In this document: piece after piece, positions 24,612 through 25,869 of the stretch
Layout: each line of letters opens with the position of its first letter
Position numbering within the stretch: position 1 is the first letter of the stretch
Source: a virus
Virus record (IMG/VR): IMGVR_UViG_3300001589_000005
Location: 46,028-71,896 of that record
Direction: 5' to 3' (one strand)
Length of the DNA: 25,869 nucleotides
The notes under the pieces: model-generated
What the model saw: the letters and a program-made list of their open reading frames with translations, nothing else
What the model was told of the DNA's origin: nothing
Database searches by the model: none
Made by a program: the position numbers and the translations under genes

Positions 24612-25787
24612 ATGTATTTAAGTCCAAGAAAACAGAAGTTTGTAGATTCTGCATCTGAACAATTCGGTGCTGGTTCTATTCTGAACAAATCGCAAGTCAA
24701 AGAGATTTGTGATAAACTAGAACTGCCACTTGCTGGTTGGTTTCTAGGTCAGTGTAAAACTGGTTACAATCAATTCAAACTTCCTAATGAAGAAAAGTAT
24801 GTTACTGAAACAGTACAGACTAATACTGCGCCAGTAGAAAATACTATGGTTAATTTGGTTGCAACAAATATGGAAAAACAAAATTTAGTTCCAGAGGCCT
24901 TTGTAGGTTTTGTACCTTGGGGTCATCACTCTACAATTAAACAGATTGTAAAATCTGGTATGTTCTATCCAGTTTTTGTTACTGGATTGTCTGGTAACGG
25001 TAAAACTCTTATGATTGAACAGATTCATGCTGAACTTAAAAAAGAGTTAATCAGAGTTAACATCACAATCGAAACTGATGAAGATGATTTACTTGGTGGT
25101 TTCAGATTGGTAAATGGTGAAACTAAGTTTGTGCCTGGGCCTGTTATTGAGGCTATGGAAAAAGGTTGTACTCTTTTACTTGATGAGTGTGACTTAGGTT
25201 CTAACAAGTTACTTGCCCTTCAGCCTGTTCTTGAGGGTAAAGGTGTTTACTTGAAAAAAGTAAACAAGTGGATTACTCCTAAAAATGGTTTCAATGTGAT
25301 GGCAACTGCTAACACAAAAGGTAAAGGTTCAGATGACGGTAGGTTTATCGGAACTAACATTTTGAACGAGGCCTTCTTAGAAAGGTTTGCAATCACTATC
25401 GAACAACCATATGCTACTACTAAGACCGAAAAGAAGATCGTTATCGGTTCTATGAAAAAGTATGGAACTGTAGATGAAGTGTTTGCAGATAATCTTGTCA
25501 AGTGGGCAGAGGTTATCAGAAAGACTTTCTTTGACGGTGGAGTCGATGAAGTGATTTCGACCAGAAGGTTAGATCACATCGTTAAGGCATTCGCCATCTT
25601 CAATGACAAGATGAAGTCTATTGAACTTTGTGTTGCTAGGTTTGATGATGAAACCAAAGACTCCTTTATGGATCTTTACACTAAAATAGATAGTGGAATC
25701 GATGTTGGTTCTACTACAGATAATTCAGACGTTGATGCAGAACTTGCTGAGATGGATAAAGAGGATGATGACGAACCATCATTCTAG
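24612..25787 (+). CDS. cobS: MoxR/CobS-type AAA+ ATPase
   Basis: 391 residues. Walker A GLSGNGKT (125-132), Walker B LLLDECDL (Asp191, Glu192), sensor-1 MATANTKGKG and arginine finger NEAFLERF are in order, then a C-terminal helical region ending in an acidic tail (DAELAEMDKEDDDEPSF). MoxR-family hexamers work with a VWA partner, encoded immediately upstream, to insert metal (CobS/CobT cobaltochelatase) or remodel a protein. Marine T4-like phages almost always label this gene cobS. It has its own promoter block and a tRNA 7 bases after its stop. Whether it supports B12 synthesis or virion/host protein remodelling cannot be decided from sequence. Confidence 0.88.
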   Translation: MYLSPRKQKFVDSASEQFGAGSILNKSQVKEICDKLELPLAGWFLGQCKTGYNQFKLPNEEKYVTETVQTNTAPVENTMVNLVATNMEKQNLVPEAFVGFVPWGHHSTIKQIVKSGMFYPVFVTGLSGNGKTLMIEQIHAELKKELIRVNITIETDEDDLLGGFRLVNGETKFVPGPVIEAMEKGCTLLLDECDLGSNKLLALQPVLEGKGVYLKKVNKWITPKNGFNVMATANTKGKGSDDGRFIGTNILNEAFLERFAITIEQPYATTKTEKKIVIGSMKKYGTVDEVFADNLVKWAEVIRKTFFDGGVDEVISTRRLDHIVKAFAIFNDKMKSIELCVARFDDETKDSFMDLYTKIDSGIDVGSTTDNSDVDAELAEMDKEDDDEPSF

Positions 25788-25794
25788 GAAAAAT

Positions 25795-25867
25795 GCGGGC
25801 ATCGTATAAAGGTATTATGTCAATTTCCAAATTGAAGAAGGTGGTTCAATTCCATCTGCCCGCTCCA
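25795..25867 (+). tRNA. tRNA-Gly(UCC)-like gene with encoded CCA
   Basis: Acceptor stem GCGGGCA (25795-25801) pairs with TGCCCGC (25857-25863); discriminator T and CCA follow (25864-25867). T-arm GGTGG/CCATC (25840-25856) has a TTCAATT loop. The D-arm keeps a GG in the loop but has a weak stem. The anticodon arm (25820-25835) has TCC at 25826-25828, preceded by T and followed by AA. The whole resembles E. coli tRNA-Gly(UCC), but the arm is 16 bases instead of 17, leaving a 6-base loop in a 5-bp stem. It may be functional with an altered loop, or decaying. Confidence 0.75.
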
Positions 25868-25869
25868 AA

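Noticed and set aside
1-25869. CRISPR array, insertion sequence or integrase
   Set aside because: No evenly spaced repeats with spacers, no transposase motif and no terminal inverted repeats were seen.

Overview
The window is a contiguous piece of an AT-rich T4-like myovirus genome. Order and content match the core of marine T4-like phages (cyanophage or SAR11/pelagiphage type): terminase, tail sheath, tail tube, portal, prohead core, protease, scaffold, major capsid, then UvsY, UvsW, gp55, gp47 and gp46. No photosynthesis gene is present, so a heterotrophic marine host such as SAR11 is as plausible as a cyanobacterium. The host cannot be fixed from this window.

Layout. 1-3209: end of the small terminase, a sulfotransferase-like gene inserted between the terminase subunits, the large terminase gp17, and a 2OG-Fe(II)-oxygenase-like gene. 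3206-3505: the only minus-strand gene, a zinc-ribbon/degenerate HNH protein. 3631-12434: virion assembly block (gp18, gp19, gp20, gp67-like, two tiny ORFs, an unknown structural-type protein, gp21, gp22, gp23), closed by a strong intrinsic terminator. 12485-16510: tail-tube-like protein, UvsY, a PKHD-type oxygenase, a methyltransferase, the UvsW helicase and an Sm-like small protein. 16522-22140: late sigma gp55, a 56-aa double zinc-knuckle protein, gp47, an APS-kinase-like protein overlapping an HxGH nucleotidyltransferase, gp46, an adenine-methyltransferase-like protein and an SGNH hydrolase, mostly coupled by ATGA/TAATG/TTGA overlaps. 22196-25787: a VWA protein with an N-terminal HExxH motif and a MoxR/CobS-type AAA+ ATPase, each behind a matching promoter/leader block. 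25795-25867: a tRNA-Gly(UCC)-like gene.

Regulation. Exact T4-type late -10 boxes (TATAAATA) precede gp18, gp21, gp22, the tail-tube-like gene and uvsY, and one lies on the minus strand against the start of the HNH-like gene. TTGACA-type elements lie ahead of gp55, the VWA gene and the AAA+ gene. This fits an early/middle set read by host sigma-70 and a late set read by phage gp55, which is itself encoded here.

How the genes work together. gp16/17 package DNA into heads built from gp20-23 and gp67 and matured by gp21; gp18/gp19 form the contractile tail; UvsY, UvsW and gp46/47 run recombination-dependent replication. Accessory genes sit between these core genes. The most interesting are the VWA-metallopeptidase/MoxR pair with duplicated upstream regulation, and a possible sulfation set (sulfotransferase-like plus APS-kinase-like plus nucleotidyltransferase).
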